The notes beneath the pieces were generated by a model. The model was not told the origin of the DNA. It ran no database searches and saw only the letters and a list, made by a program, of their open reading frames with translations. A stretch of DNA of 64,000 nt from an uncultured Oribacterium sp. (GTDB lineage: Bacteria > Bacillota > Clostridia > Lachnospirales > Lachnospiraceae): NCBI GenBank assembly GCA_934270345.1, contig CAKQPT010000009.1:17851-81850 (forward strand). Reading direction: 5' to 3'. Below are positions 17,692-26,181 of this stretch, in pieces; the first letter of the stretch is position 1; every line of letters begins with the position of its first letter. Made by a program: the position numbers and the translations under genes.

Positions 17692-17804
17692 GCCCTGAAC
17701 TTGAGCTTGTATGGCTCAAGTTCAGCCCTTCGGGCACAGAGCACAGCTCTGTGGGAGGTCGTTCCAGAGTTTGCCTGATGCAAAACTCTAGAACTCTCCT
17801 ACAC
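17692..17804 (-). repeat. Stop-linked hairpin element, long copy (F2)
   Basis: On the minus strand this starts at the HPr stop codon. It contains successive hairpins: an AGAGTTT-GCATCAGG-CAAACTCT stem, CACAGAG-CTGTG, CCCGAAGGG, and CTGAACTTGAGC with its complement. AGGAG and GACCTCCC within it could pair. A near-identical long copy follows argF (20803-20912). There is no T-run, so it is not an ordinary terminator. Confidence 0.8.
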
Positions 17805-18101
17805 TCAAAAGAGACGATCTTTACTGCTGTACTTGACGCCTTCGCCGAGTCCGGTGGAGATGGCCTCGATCACGGCCTGAAGGGCCTCTTCTTCATCTGG
17901 TCCATCGCACTCCACGCGGAGATGCGCACCCTGCTTTACACCGGCAGCCATCACGTTGAGGACGGACTTCGCGACGATCTTCCGATCTCCGTTATAGAGA
18001 TAGATATTGCTTTTAAATTTGATGCATGTCTGCGTCAGCACGCCGGCCGGTCTTAAATGGAGACCCGACTCGTTAATAACATCTACTTCGCCTGTTACCA
18101 T
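17805..18101 (-). CDS. ptsH: HPr-family phosphocarrier protein
   Basis: HPr carries phosphate from enzyme I to sugar-specific PTS enzymes and, in Firmicutes, signals carbon status when phosphorylated on serine. The 98-residue protein has His15 in SGLHLRPAG and Ser46 in KSVLNVM, the enzyme I and HPr-kinase sites, so it is HPr rather than Crh. The C-terminus is about ten residues longer than usual. SD AGGGGAG is good. No enzyme I gene is next to it. Confidence 0.9.
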   Translation of the reverse strand: MVTGEVDVINESGLHLRPAGVLTQTCIKFKSNIYLYNGDRKIVAKSVLNVMAAGVKQGAHLRVECDGPDEEEALQAVIEAISTGLGEGVKYSSKDRLF

Positions 18102-18158
18102 ATCGCTCCCCTTCCTTTGCTTTTCATATATACATAATACGTTTTTAGAATGTCGAAA

Positions 18159-18938
18159 TCAATGACTGAACTCGCAGCCACAGAAGTTCTGCCGATACAG
18201 ATCATACTGCTTCGAGAGTTCGATCGACTTCTGGTAGCCACCGCGCTTTTTGAAATCGGACGGCAGAAACGAGAGTCCATGCGCCTTCCCGATTTCCTCG
18301 CCGATGACATTGAGCACCTCCGAGGACTTCAGCGGCGACAGCGTAAGGGTCGTGCAGAAATAGTCATACGGCCGAGTCGCTCCAACATACGTGCACTGCG
18401 CCCCGCCACAGCTCGGCGTCTTCTCCGCCGGATCCTCGCTGTGCTGCGCCGCAGCCCATGCCTGGTTCACCGCCTCCATATACTCCGCGGTACGCTCGAG
18501 GCGCTGGCGGTAGCAGAGGTGGCAGCGTTCGCCGCGCTCCGGATCCCGCTCGTGACCGCGCGCGATGGCGAGGAACTCCCGGTGATCATACGGTGGCACG
18601 ACGACCTCGACGGCGCCGAGCAGATGGCCCGCGCTGTCCTGCCGCTCTACGTCGATGCCTGTTTCGTGACAGAAGCGCCGGAGCTCATCCACGCGATGCG
18701 TGAACTCGGCCTCCGTGGAAATATTCGGATTGTAGTAGAACAGCGTGATATCGAAGTCCGCACAGAGCGCGTCCAGCACCGCACTGGAGCACGGCGCGCA
18801 GCAGCTGTGAAGAAGGAGCCGGGGACGACGCCCCGGCTTCTCCTGCCACCGGCTGATTTCCTGCTCCATCAGACGCTGGTAGTTCTTCGTATTCGGTTCC
18901 GGTTTGATGTACACCGGCACTTCGGTTTCGTGATTCAC
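18159..18938 (-). CDS. queH: Epoxyqueuosine reductase QueH
   Basis: QueH reduces epoxyqueuosine to queuosine in tRNA and replaces QueG in many anaerobes. The 259-residue protein has HSCCAPCSS near residue 45, CHLCYRQRLE (about 139), and a terminal FCGCEFS; these cysteines bind the 4Fe-4S cluster and adjacent metal. The start is GTG with AAAGGA at 8 bp. The window also encodes a QueT transporter at 56903, so this organism probably salvages a queuosine precursor rather than making it. Confidence 0.92.
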   Translation of the reverse strand: MNHETEVPVYIKPEPNTKNYQRLMEQEISRWQEKPGRRPRLLLHSCCAPCSSAVLDALCADFDITLFYYNPNISTEAEFTHRVDELRRFCHETGIDVERQDSAGHLLGAVEVVVPPYDHREFLAIARGHERDPERGERCHLCYRQRLERTAEYMEAVNQAWAAAQHSEDPAEKTPSCGGAQCTYVGATRPYDYFCTTLTLSPLKSSEVLNVIGEEIGKAHGLSFLPSDFKKRGGYQKSIELSKQYDLYRQNFCGCEFSH

Positions 18939-18978
18939 TCTAAAAATTCCTTTATCTCGGAAAAACGGGTTAAGTAGT

Positions 18979-18999
18979 TCCGCGCGGCCCTCTCATGGA
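18979..18999. repeat. 21 bp repeat, copy 1
   Basis: A 21 bp segment beginning TCCGCGCGGCCC and ending CTCATGGA is identical at 22909-22929. This copy lies just past the rpoD stop codon. Confidence 0.7.
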
Positions 19000-19005
19000 G
19001 CAGCA

Positions 19006-20280
19006 TTACTGTAAGAAATCCCGGATTCTCTTCGATCTGACCGGGTTCCGCAGCTTGCGGAGCGCCTTCGCCTCGATCTGACGGATACGCTCACGGGTGA
19101 CGTTAAACTCCTTGCCGACCTCCTCGAGGGTTCTCGGATGACCGTCCTCGAGACCGAAACGCAGCACGATAACCTGACGCTCACGCTCCTTCAGATCGCC
19201 GAGCAGGGTATCGATATGCTCGCGAAGCATCACGGACTCAACATTACCCTCTGGTGAAACGACGTTTGAATCCGCGACGAAATCGCCGAGATTCGAGTCA
19301 TCCTCCTCACCGATCGGGGTCTCGAGGGATGCCGGCTCACGCGCGATCTGCATGATCTCCTGCACCTTCTCCTCGCTCATGTCGAGATGTTCGGCGAGCT
19401 CCTTGACGGACGGCTCATAGCCGAGCTCGAGGGTCAGCTTACGCTGCATCTTCGACATCTTGTTGATGGTCTCGACCATGTGCACCGGCACACGGATGGT
19501 ACGCGCCTGATCGGCCAGCGCACGCGTTACGGACTGCCGGATCCACCAGGTCGCGTAGGTGGAGAGCTTGAAGCCCTTCTCCGGGTCGAACTTCTCGACG
19601 CCCTTGATGAGACCAAGGTTGCCCTCCTGCACGAGATCCAGGAAGCTCATGCCACGACCGGTATAGCGCTTCGCGATGGACACCACGAGACGCAGGTTTG
19701 CCTCGATGAGCCGCTGCTTCGCGACCTCATCGCCTTGAGACTTCCGCACAGCGAGACGGTACTCCTCCTCTGCCGACAGCAGCGGCACCGTACCGATCTC
19801 CTTCAGGTACATACGCACCGGATCCTCGGTACCGATTCCCTCGAGGAGATCGACCGCATCGAGGTCGACATTCTCTTCCTCGACCTGCTTGTACTCCGCC
19901 TCGCTCGGGCCCTCGTCATCGCCTGCACCACCGTCGACATCGACACCGACGCCATCCTCACCCACGACATCATCGACGACATCGTCATCGTCGAGATCCG
20001 GCAGATCACCGTCCTCGAAGCTGTCGAGCTCCTCCTCGAGCGGCTCGATATCGAAGCCACGATTCTCGATGAGGCGGTCAATACTGTCCATCTGATCATC
20101 GGTGATCGCATAATCACGGAATGCGTCATTGATATCGGCCTGGCTGATGGTGTTCTTGTTCTGCTCCGCCTGCTTGCAGAGCGCTTCGATCTTCTTGACG
20201 AGCTCCTCCTTGCTGATTTCCGGCTTTTCGTTCACCTTCTTTTTGGTGGTCTTCTCATCAGATGCTTTCTTTCTAGCCAT
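19006..20280 (-). CDS. rpoD: Primary sigma factor RpoD (SigA)
   Basis: The 424-residue protein is the housekeeping sigma factor. Regions 1.1 (about 25-75), 1.2 ([11 protein letters not shown]), 2 ([20 protein letters not shown] and the -10-reading helix), 3 and 4.2 ([20 protein letters not shown]) are intact. Between regions 1.1 and 1.2 is a strongly acidic stretch of Asp, Val and Gly (about 80-125) with [27 protein letters not shown] lies 6 bp before the ATG. The dnaG gene that often precedes rpoD is not adjacent. Confidence 0.98.
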   Translation of the reverse strand: MARKKASDEKTTKKKVNEKPEISKEELVKKIEALCKQAEQNKNTISQADINDAFRDYAITDDQMDSIDRLIENRGFDIEPLEEELDSFEDGDLPDLDDDDVVDDVVGEDGVGVDVDGGAGDDEGPSEAEYKQVEEENVDLDAVDLLEGIGTEDPVRMYLKEIGTVPLLSAEEEYRLAVRKSQGDEVAKQRLIEANLRLVVSIAKRYTGRGMSFLDLVQEGNLGLIKGVEKFDPEKGFKLSTYATWWIRQSVTRALADQARTIRVPVHMVETINKMSKMQRKLTLELGYEPSVKELAEHLDMSEEKVQEIMQIAREPASLETPIGEEDDSNLGDFVADSNVVSPEGNVESVMLREHIDTLLGDLKERERQVIVLRFGLEDGHPRTLEEVGKEFNVTRERIRQIEAKALRKLRNPVRSKRIRDFLQ

Positions 20281-20444
20281 ACTACCCCTCCTGTTCTACA
20301 TTCCGTGGCGATGACGACACGCGTCATAACCGGGTTACTCTATATTTGTCCAATGCCTACATCCAGCATACTCCGCTGATCTGCGTTTCAATTTACGCAT
20401 CGTCCCACAAACTGCGGACCTCTCACGTACGCGTGAATATGAAG

Positions 20445-20472
20445 GATGGTGGCTTTATGCAGACTCCTACAC
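20445..20472 (-). repeat. Stop-linked hairpin element, partial copy (F4)
   Basis: On the minus strand GTAGGAGTCTGCATAAAGC begins at the stop codon of the small membrane protein gene and matches the core of F1-F3. The right arm is degenerate. Confidence 0.5.
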
Positions 20473-20772
20473 TGCCCACACACTCACAGCCGACACCACG
20501 CCGAGTACGGCGATGAGGATGCCGACGACGAGTTCGATCGTGCCCTGCGGGCTCGTGTGCTCATGTGCCCGCTTCGCGTTCAGGATCGTATTTGCTCCGC
20601 TCACGATCTTCAGGATCGCGGCCGCGAAAAAAATCAGCGGAAAGAGCACCATATTTTCGGTCGGATCGATAAACGCCATCACCGCCATCACCACGATCAC
20701 GATGCCGATGATGATGTGCACCATATCGAGCGTACGGGACGGCTGCCGCCCTGCTACATTGATTCTTGCCAT
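20467..20772 (-). CDS. Small membrane protein, three segments
   Basis: The 101-residue protein has three predicted membrane segments (about 18-37, 43-60 and 78-99). It belongs to no family I recognise with confidence. TTAGGAG lies 6 bp before the ATG, so it is probably translated. It stands between argF and rpoD on the same strand. Function unknown. Confidence 0.75.
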   Translation of the reverse strand: MARINVAGRQPSRTLDMVHIIIGIVIVVMAVMAFIDPTENMVLFPLIFFAAAILKIVSGANTILNAKRAHEHTSPQGTIELVVGILIAVLGVVSAVSVWAV

Positions 20773-20802
20773 AAAACTCCTAATTTGATCAGACCGGAAC
20801 TG

Positions 20803-20912
20803 GCCCTGAACTTGAGCTTGTTTGGCTCAAGTTCAGCCCTTCGGGCACAGAACAAGTTCTGTGGGAGGTCGTTCCGGAGTTTGCTTAATGCAAACTCCTA
20901 CACTCTCCTACG
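20803..20912 (-). repeat. Stop-linked hairpin element, long copy (F3)
   Basis: This copy begins directly at the argF stop on the minus strand: AGGAGTTTGC-ATTAA-GCAAACTCC, then CACAGAACTTGTTCTGTG, CCCGAAGGG, and the 12 bp arm CTGAACTTGAGC with its complement. It matches the copy after HPr with compensatory changes in the second stem (AGAGCACAGCTCT there, AGAACAAGTTCT here). Confidence 0.8.
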
Positions 20913-21926
20913 TTATTTACCACCGAGGGTCGTATACACCACTGCCTTGATGGTGTGCATACGGTTCTCTGCTTCGTCGAAGACGACGCTGTGCGGGCCT
21001 TCGAAGATCTCGTTCGAGACTTCCATCTCGGTGATGCCATACTTCTCGTAGATCTGCTTACCGATCTTCGTGTTTGTGTCGTGGAAGGCCGGCAGGCAAT
21101 GCAGGAAGATGGCGTCGTCTTTCGCGTAGCGGAAAGCGTCAGCATTGACCTGATACGGCTGGAGGTCTTGAATACGCTGCGCCCAGACCTCGTCCGGCTC
21201 ACCCATGGATACCCATACATCGGTGCAGATCACGTCTGCATCCTGGCAGGCCTCCGGTACGCTCTCCGTGAAGCTGAGCGTCGCGCCGGTCTCCGCTGCC
21301 ACCGACTGGCAGGTCGCGATCAGCTCTGCGTTCGGCCAGTACGCCTTCGGTGCGCAGGCCACGAAATGCATGCCGAGCTTCGCGCATACAACCATGTAGG
21401 AATCCGCCATGTTGTAACGGGCGTCACCCATATACACCAGCTTCTGGCCCTTCAGGTCACCACGATGCTCACGAATCGTCAGCATGTCGGCGAGCATCTG
21501 CGTCGGGTGGAACTCGTTCGTCAGGCCATTCCAGACCGGCACGTCGCTGTACTTCGCGAGCTCCTCCACGAGATCCTGGCCGAAGCCGCGGTACTCGATG
21601 CCGTCATACATACGGCTCAGTACGCGTGCGGTATCCGCGATCGACTCCTTGCTGCCGATCTGTGAACCGGTCGGTCCGAGGTAGGTCGAGCCCATGCCGA
21701 GGTCGGCCGCCGCCACCTCGAAGGAGCAGCGCGTTCTCGTCGAGTTCTTCTCGAAGATCAGGGCAATGTTTTTGCCCGGGAAGCTCGTCTTGTGCAGGCT
21801 CTGTCCCGGCTGCGCACCGGCCTTCTTCTCCGCCTTCAGACGGGCAGCCACATCGAGGAGATAATTGATTTCCTCCGGTGTATAGTCAAGTAATTTCAAA
21901 AAGTCGCGTCCAGTTAAATCAATCAT
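20913..21926 (-). CDS. argF: Ornithine carbamoyltransferase
   Basis: This enzyme joins carbamoyl phosphate to ornithine to give citrulline, in arginine synthesis or the reverse step of the arginine deiminase route. The 337-residue protein has the carbamoyl-phosphate loop STRTRCS (about 60-66), HPTQMLAD (about 140) and HCLPAFHD (about 275), with VSMGEPDEVW as the ornithine lid. SD AGGAAGAGG is strong. No other arginine genes are adjacent, so the direction of use is undecided. Confidence 0.96.
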   Translation of the reverse strand: MIDLTGRDFLKLLDYTPEEINYLLDVAARLKAEKKAGAQPGQSLHKTSFPGKNIALIFEKNSTRTRCSFEVAAADLGMGSTYLGPTGSQIGSKESIADTARVLSRMYDGIEYRGFGQDLVEELAKYSDVPVWNGLTNEFHPTQMLADMLTIREHRGDLKGQKLVYMGDARYNMADSYMVVCAKLGMHFVACAPKAYWPNAELIATCQSVAAETGATLSFTESVPEACQDADVICTDVWVSMGEPDEVWAQRIQDLQPYQVNADAFRYAKDDAIFLHCLPAFHDTNTKIGKQIYEKYGITEMEVSNEIFEGPHSVVFDEAENRMHTIKAVVYTTLGGK

Positions 21927-21977
21927 CTGATTCCTCTTCCTTTCTTCTTATAGTGAGGCACCACTGCGGTGCCAATG

Positions 21978-22751
21978 TTAACTTCGTTGCCGTAAAACTT
22001 CGTACATCAGCACAGACGCAGCGACGCCTGCATTGAGCGACTCCGTGTGTCCCATCATCGGGATGCGGAGGTAGGTGTCCGCCAGGTCGGCGATTGCATC
22101 CTGTAGGCCGTTGCCCTCGTTGCCGATCATAAACGCCGTCGGCTGCCGATAGTCGAAGTCCCAGTGGTTCTTCGTGCCCCGGAGATGCGCGGCGTAGACC
22201 TGCACGCCCTCGGATTTCATGCGTCGTATCTCCGCCGGCAGGTCATCGCTGACCATAAACGGCATTCGGAACATCGCGCCCATCGTCGCACGCACCACCT
22301 TCGGCGAGTACACATCCACGCAGTCGCGGTTCATGAGGATGCCATCGACCCCCGCCGCCTCCGCGGTACGGAAAATCGTGCCCATGTTACCCGGATCCTG
22401 CAGCGTGTCGAGGATCAGGAAGAAGTCGCCCGGAAGCTCCGTGTACTTCTTCTGCCGCACCACCGCCAGGATACCCTGACTGTTTTTCGTGTCGGACATA
22501 TGTTCCATCAGCTCGCGTGGCACCTGAAAGATTTTCGGCACCCGCTGCGTCCCATCGCCCGCAAACTCCGGCAGACGGCCGTTATAGTCGTCCGCCACGA
22601 AGATCCGCTCGATGTACGCCGCCGGAATCTCGCTGCACAGCCGCTCGCCCTCCGCGATGAAGAGCCCGCTCTCGCGACGCGCCCGCGCCTTCTTCTCGAG
22701 ATCCCGCACCTCTCTGATCAGTTTATTTCCAGTGGATGTAATTCGCTCCAC
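21978..22751 (-). CDS. TrmH/SpoU-family RNA 2'-O-methyltransferase
   Basis: The 257-residue enzyme is a SPOUT-class methyltransferase with an N-terminal substrate-binding domain (about 1-95) and the knotted domain. The latter shows LDTLQDPGNMGTIFRTAEAA (about 110), FMIGNEGNGL (about 213) and IPMMGHTESLNAGVAAS. It methylates a ribose in rRNA or tRNA with S-adenosylmethionine. The target is not set by sequence alone. The start is GTG with TAGGAGG at 5 bp. Confidence 0.9.
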   Translation of the reverse strand: MERITSTGNKLIREVRDLEKKARARRESGLFIAEGERLCSEIPAAYIERIFVADDYNGRLPEFAGDGTQRVPKIFQVPRELMEHMSDTKNSQGILAVVRQKKYTELPGDFFLILDTLQDPGNMGTIFRTAEAAGVDGILMNRDCVDVYSPKVVRATMGAMFRMPFMVSDDLPAEIRRMKSEGVQVYAAHLRGTKNHWDFDYRQPTAFMIGNEGNGLQDAIADLADTYLRIPMMGHTESLNAGVAASVLMYEVLRQRS

Positions 22752-22802
22752 GCTGCCTCCTAAAACTCGTAAATACTTGCCTCACTCATGGATATACAAG
22801 GA

Positions 22803-22929
22803 GACAATGCCATTATATGCGCCTTCGGCGCGGGCATTGTCGTTTGATTTTGCCACTTCGTGGCAAAACGGCCTCGCCGCCCGGGGGCATCCACGAGCCT
22901 CTCCGCGCTCCGCGCGGCCCTCTCATGGA
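22803..22929. repeat. Composite hairpin element with 21 bp dispersed repeat
   Basis: Downstream of array D on the minus strand and upstream of the methyltransferase, this holds nested hairpins: GACAATGCC/GGCATTGTC (22803-22841, with inner GCGCCTTCGGCGC), and TTTTGCCACTTCGTGGCAAAA-type pairing at 22848-22868. It ends with the 21 bp sequence at 22909-22929 shared with 18979-18999. It could be a leader or a REP-like element. Confidence 0.6.
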
Positions 22930-23086
22930 TAATCATTATTAATAGTGCTCGTTTATCCACATTTTTCAAGTCGTTCGTTAAACTAATTGAAGGATCACAG
23001 CTCAAACCTGGCGTTATACCTTCTTATTGTCCGCGACCTGTGCTTCTGGTGATTGCAGTTGGAATGTGCATACAAAATTCGGCTTT

Positions 23087-23410
23087 TATATTATCGACAT
23101 CCTTTCCCGAAAAATAATATACATATTTCATGGGATTCCTGGGAAAATCAGCTGCAAACTATATGATAATGCGCTGATTTAAAAAAATGATATAAAAAAT
23201 GTGTCCAATGTCTGTCGAAAGCTCTTCGCAATATATTATTTTTTCGAAATCTTCATATTTCATAGACATTTCCCGCCAGCAGCAGTTCCACAAGGCTTCA
23301 AGATATATTATTTTTTCAGAATCCTCCCATTTCATAGACATTTCCCGCCAGCAGCAGTTCCACAAGGCTTTCAGGTATATGATTTCATCAAAATCTCACA
23401 TTATCCTATA
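23087..23410. repeat. Palindromic array D: five 35 bp units
   Basis: Units of exactly 35 bp lie at 23087-23121, 23160-23194, 23232-23266, 23304-23338 and 23376-23410. Start-to-start distances are 73, 72, 72 and 72. Ends pair as TATATGAT or TATATTAT with the complement. Oriented by the inner GATTT-AAAAA core, units run +,+,-,-,-. Spacers of 37-38 bp are unrelated except that 23267-23303 and 23339-23375 are nearly identical, indicating one recent unit-plus-spacer duplication. The array lies in the 842 bp gap between nadE and the methyltransferase gene. A weak hairpin with CTTTTTATTT follows at 23451-23510. Confidence 0.85.
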
Positions 23411-23593
23411 TTTCAAATAATTTTTGAGCTTCCAAGGCAAAAAAGCAGGACCACGGTGCTTCCGAATCTTCATCCGGTTGCACCATGGCCCCAAATCTTT
23501 TTATTTATCGATGTTTCCATGAAGCAGTTCGATACTGCGTCTACAAAGGCGCAACGTTTTCATGTATCCACGCACTCTTCTGGCCACGAAGCC

Positions 23594-25792
23594 TCAATCC
23601 AGCTCCTTCAGCTCGTCGATCCAGATCTGCACCACGGCGTCGCTCGGCATGCGGAGGTCACCGCGCGGGGAGACCGCGATCGAGCCGACCTTCGGGCCAT
23701 CCGGGAGGCAGCTGCGCTTGAACTGCTGTGAGAAGAAGCGCCAGTAGAACTTCCGAAGCCACTTGAGGATCGTCGCCGCATCGTAGGCCTCCGCCTGATT
23801 CTCTGCCGAGAAGGCGTGGAGCGCAAGCGCGTACACCTTCCGCGGGCTGAAGCCGTAACGCAGGATCTGGTACAGGAAGAAGTCGTGGAGCTCATACGGA
23901 CCGACGAGGTCTTCGGTCTTCTGGCTGATCTGGCCGTCGCCGGTCGGCGGCAGCAGCTCCGGGCTCACCGGCGTATCGAAGATGTCGTTCAGACAGCGGG
24001 CGAGGTCCGCGTCCTCCGAAGTATCGGCGACGAACTTCACGAGGTAGCGCACCAGCGTCTTCGGGACGCCTGCATTGACCCCGTACATCGACATATGGTC
24101 GGCGTTGTAGGTCGCCCAGCCGAGCGCGAGCTCACTGAGGTCGCCGGTGCCGATGACGATGCCGTTCGACTGATTCGCGATGTCCATGAGGATCTGCGTC
24201 CGCTCACGGGCCTGTGCGTTCTCGTAGACCACGGAGTGATCCTCCGGGTCGTGCCCGATGTCCTGGAAATGCTGCAGCACCGCGGCCTTGATGTTGATCT
24301 CGCGCAGCGTCGCGTGCAGAAGACGCGTCAGCGTCACCGCGTTATTGTATGTGCGGTCCGTGGTGCCGAACGCCGGCATGGTCACGGAAATGATGTTCTC
24401 GCGCGGGAGACCCAGCATGTCGAAGGCGCGCGCGATGACGAGCAGCGCCAGGGTCGAGTCGAGACCGCCGGAGATGCCGATCACGGCCGACTGACAGCCG
24501 GTGTGCTCGAGTCGCTTCTTAAGGCCGAGCGCCTGGATCGTGAAGATCTCATCGCAGCGGGCATTGCGCTCCGCCGCGCCACTCGGTACGAACGGCTTCG
24601 GGTCGACATAGCGCCGGAGGTCGGCTGCGTCCGCCGCGAGCTGTCCGGCCAATGTCTCCGGCTCCACGCTGGTGACCACCCGGGACGCCACGCCGACGCC
24701 CGTCTGCGCTGTCCCGCCGGTCGGCGCCTGCGAACCGACATACGTTGCGAAGACCTCTTCGAAGGACTTCTTGCGCGGCTGGGCTGCCGCAGCTGAAGCC
24801 TTCTCCACATCTCCCGATGCCTGTGACGCGCCTCCGGCGCTTTCCTTCACCGAAGCCACGCTCTCTGCCGCCGGCGCGAAGCGGAACTTCACGATGCTGT
24901 ACGCGTCACGAAGCGTATCATCGATGTCCGGGAAGGTCGTCATGCGGGCGCGCTCCTGCGTAATGCGCTGGAGGTCGACATCCGCGATGTAGAGACCGGT
25001 GTCGAAGCGCTTTCCTTCCGTCACGACGGAGCCGTTCTCCGCGATGATATCCTGACCACCGAAGACCAGGTCCGTGGTCGACTCCCCGTCGCCGGCATTG
25101 GCATAACAGTAGACGGAAACGAGCCGCGCACTGGTCGAGCGGATCAGCTCCCGACGGTAGCTGTCCTTGCCGACCGTCTCATCGGAGGCCGAAGTGTTCG
25201 CGATCACCGTCGCACCGGCAAGCACATGGCGGGTGGATGGCGGATCCAGCACCCAGACGTCCTCACAGATCTCACACGCGAGACGGAAATCCGGACGATC
25301 CAGCGCTTCCACGAGGATGTTCATGCCGAACGGAATCGTGTACTCCTCGCCCGTCACCGCCGAACGATGCGTCAGCGTCACGACACGCGCCTGTCCCGGC
25401 GTAAACCAGCGACGCTCATAAAACTCGCTGTAGTTCGGCAGATTCTTCTTCGGAACCAGCGCGAGGATACGGCCGGCATGCAGCACCGCCGCACAGTTAT
25501 AGAGCTTGTGGTCGACCATATACGGCACACCGACCACCGCCACGAGCTGCGTGCGACGCGTCGCCTCCGCCACCTCATCGAGCGCCGCCGCTGCCCGCTC
25601 GATCAGGATCGTCTGATGAAACAGATCCGCACAGGTATAGGCCGTCAGCACCAGCTCCGGAAACACCAGCAGCGAGACACCCTGACGATCCGCCTCCCCG
25701 ATCTCACGGAGCACCGCATCGGTATTAAAACGCACATCAGCAACTTTGATTTTCGGCGTGGTCACCGCCACCCGCAGGAATCCTTCGATCAT
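23594..25792 (-). CDS. nadE: Glutamine-dependent NAD+ synthetase
   Basis: NadE amidates nicotinic acid adenine dinucleotide to NAD+, using ammonia released from glutamine. The 732-residue protein has an N-terminal nitrilase-type amidotransferase with the catalytic cysteine in LACEICEDVW (about 180) and a C-terminal synthetase with SGGLDSTLAL (about 450). It is roughly 80-90 residues longer than usual. The excess is a Ser, Ala and Gly-rich insertion at about 311-381 between the two domains. The SD is modest. Its transcript runs through to array D. Confidence 0.95.
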   Translation of the reverse strand: MIEGFLRVAVTTPKIKVADVRFNTDAVLREIGEADRQGVSLLVFPELVLTAYTCADLFHQTILIERAAAALDEVAEATRRTQLVAVVGVPYMVDHKLYNCAAVLHAGRILALVPKKNLPNYSEFYERRWFTPGQARVVTLTHRSAVTGEEYTIPFGMNILVEALDRPDFRLACEICEDVWVLDPPSTRHVLAGATVIANTSASDETVGKDSYRRELIRSTSARLVSVYCYANAGDGESTTDLVFGGQDIIAENGSVVTEGKRFDTGLYIADVDLQRITQERARMTTFPDIDDTLRDAYSIVKFRFAPAAESVASVKESAGGASQASGDVEKASAAAAQPRKKSFEEVFATYVGSQAPTGGTAQTGVGVASRVVTSVEPETLAGQLAADAADLRRYVDPKPFVPSGAAERNARCDEIFTIQALGLKKRLEHTGCQSAVIGISGGLDSTLALLVIARAFDMLGLPRENIISVTMPAFGTTDRTYNNAVTLTRLLHATLREINIKAAVLQHFQDIGHDPEDHSVVYENAQARERTQILMDIANQSNGIVIGTGDLSELALGWATYNADHMSMYGVNAGVPKTLVRYLVKFVADTSEDADLARCLNDIFDTPVSPELLPPTGDGQISQKTEDLVGPYELHDFFLYQILRYGFSPRKVYALALHAFSAENQAEAYDAATILKWLRKFYWRFFSQQFKRSCLPDGPKVGSIAVSPRGDLRMPSDAVVQIWIDELKELD

Positions 25793-25885
25793 AACACACT
25801 CTTTCGGAAATAGAATTCAGATGTAGACATTGGCCGCGGTACTGCGATCGCGCGCCACCAGCTGAATATAATTTTAGCACGGAAA

Positions 25886-25921
25886 TAAAAAAAGGTCAGG
25901 CCCATATCAGCCTGACCTTTC
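25886..25921 (-). terminator. Intrinsic terminator for guaB
   Basis: The 11 bp stem AAAGGTCAGGC/GCCTGACCTTT is followed on the minus strand by a T-rich run. It lies beyond palindromic element P1, downstream of guaB. Confidence 0.85.
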
Positions 25922-25950
25922 AGATAATTGATATATCAGTTTCGTCTGGT

Positions 25951-26166
25951 ACCGGAGTACCGACAACAGAAGCCATACGGAGAGCTCGTGAAGAATCAAG
26001 TCGGGTCCCCTTAGCGGCACTTGGTACATTTTCCTTAGCACCCTCTGCAACGCTGAGTTTTCATAAAGAAAACTCAGTGATTGCAGAGGGCCTAGTGCCG
26101 CTTAGGGTCCCCGGCTTAGAGTCTTCCGAGCTCGGAGTACTGTGCTTCTGTTGGCGGCACTCCGGT
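25951..26166. repeat. Long palindromic element P1 (216 bp)
   Basis: The two ends pair over the outer 24 bp with few mismatches (ACCGGAGT...CAACAGAAGC against its complement). A second pair of arms follows, then a central hairpin CTGAGTTTTC-ATAAA-GAAAACTCAG flanked by CTCTGCAA/TTGCAGAG. The centre and the ACGGAGAGCTCGTGAAGA segment are shared with P2 (47008-47236) and P3 (56337-56568), but in the opposite orientation. Outer and middle arms differ among copies yet stay complementary. It lies between guaB and its terminator. Confidence 0.85.
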
Positions 26167-26181
26167 CATACGAACGGTTTA

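Noticed and set aside
17692..17804. Ordinary intrinsic terminator after HPr
   Set aside because: Several hairpins are present but no T-run follows on the minus strand.
23087..23410. TIGR-type guide arrays
   Set aside because: The half-period near 36 bp is suggestive, but no C/D-box-like edges with 9 nt spacers and no Tas/Nop-domain gene are visible.
25951..26166. Insertion sequence or MITE with target duplications
   Set aside because: No transposase ORF, no direct repeats at the ends, and the outer ends differ completely among the three copies.
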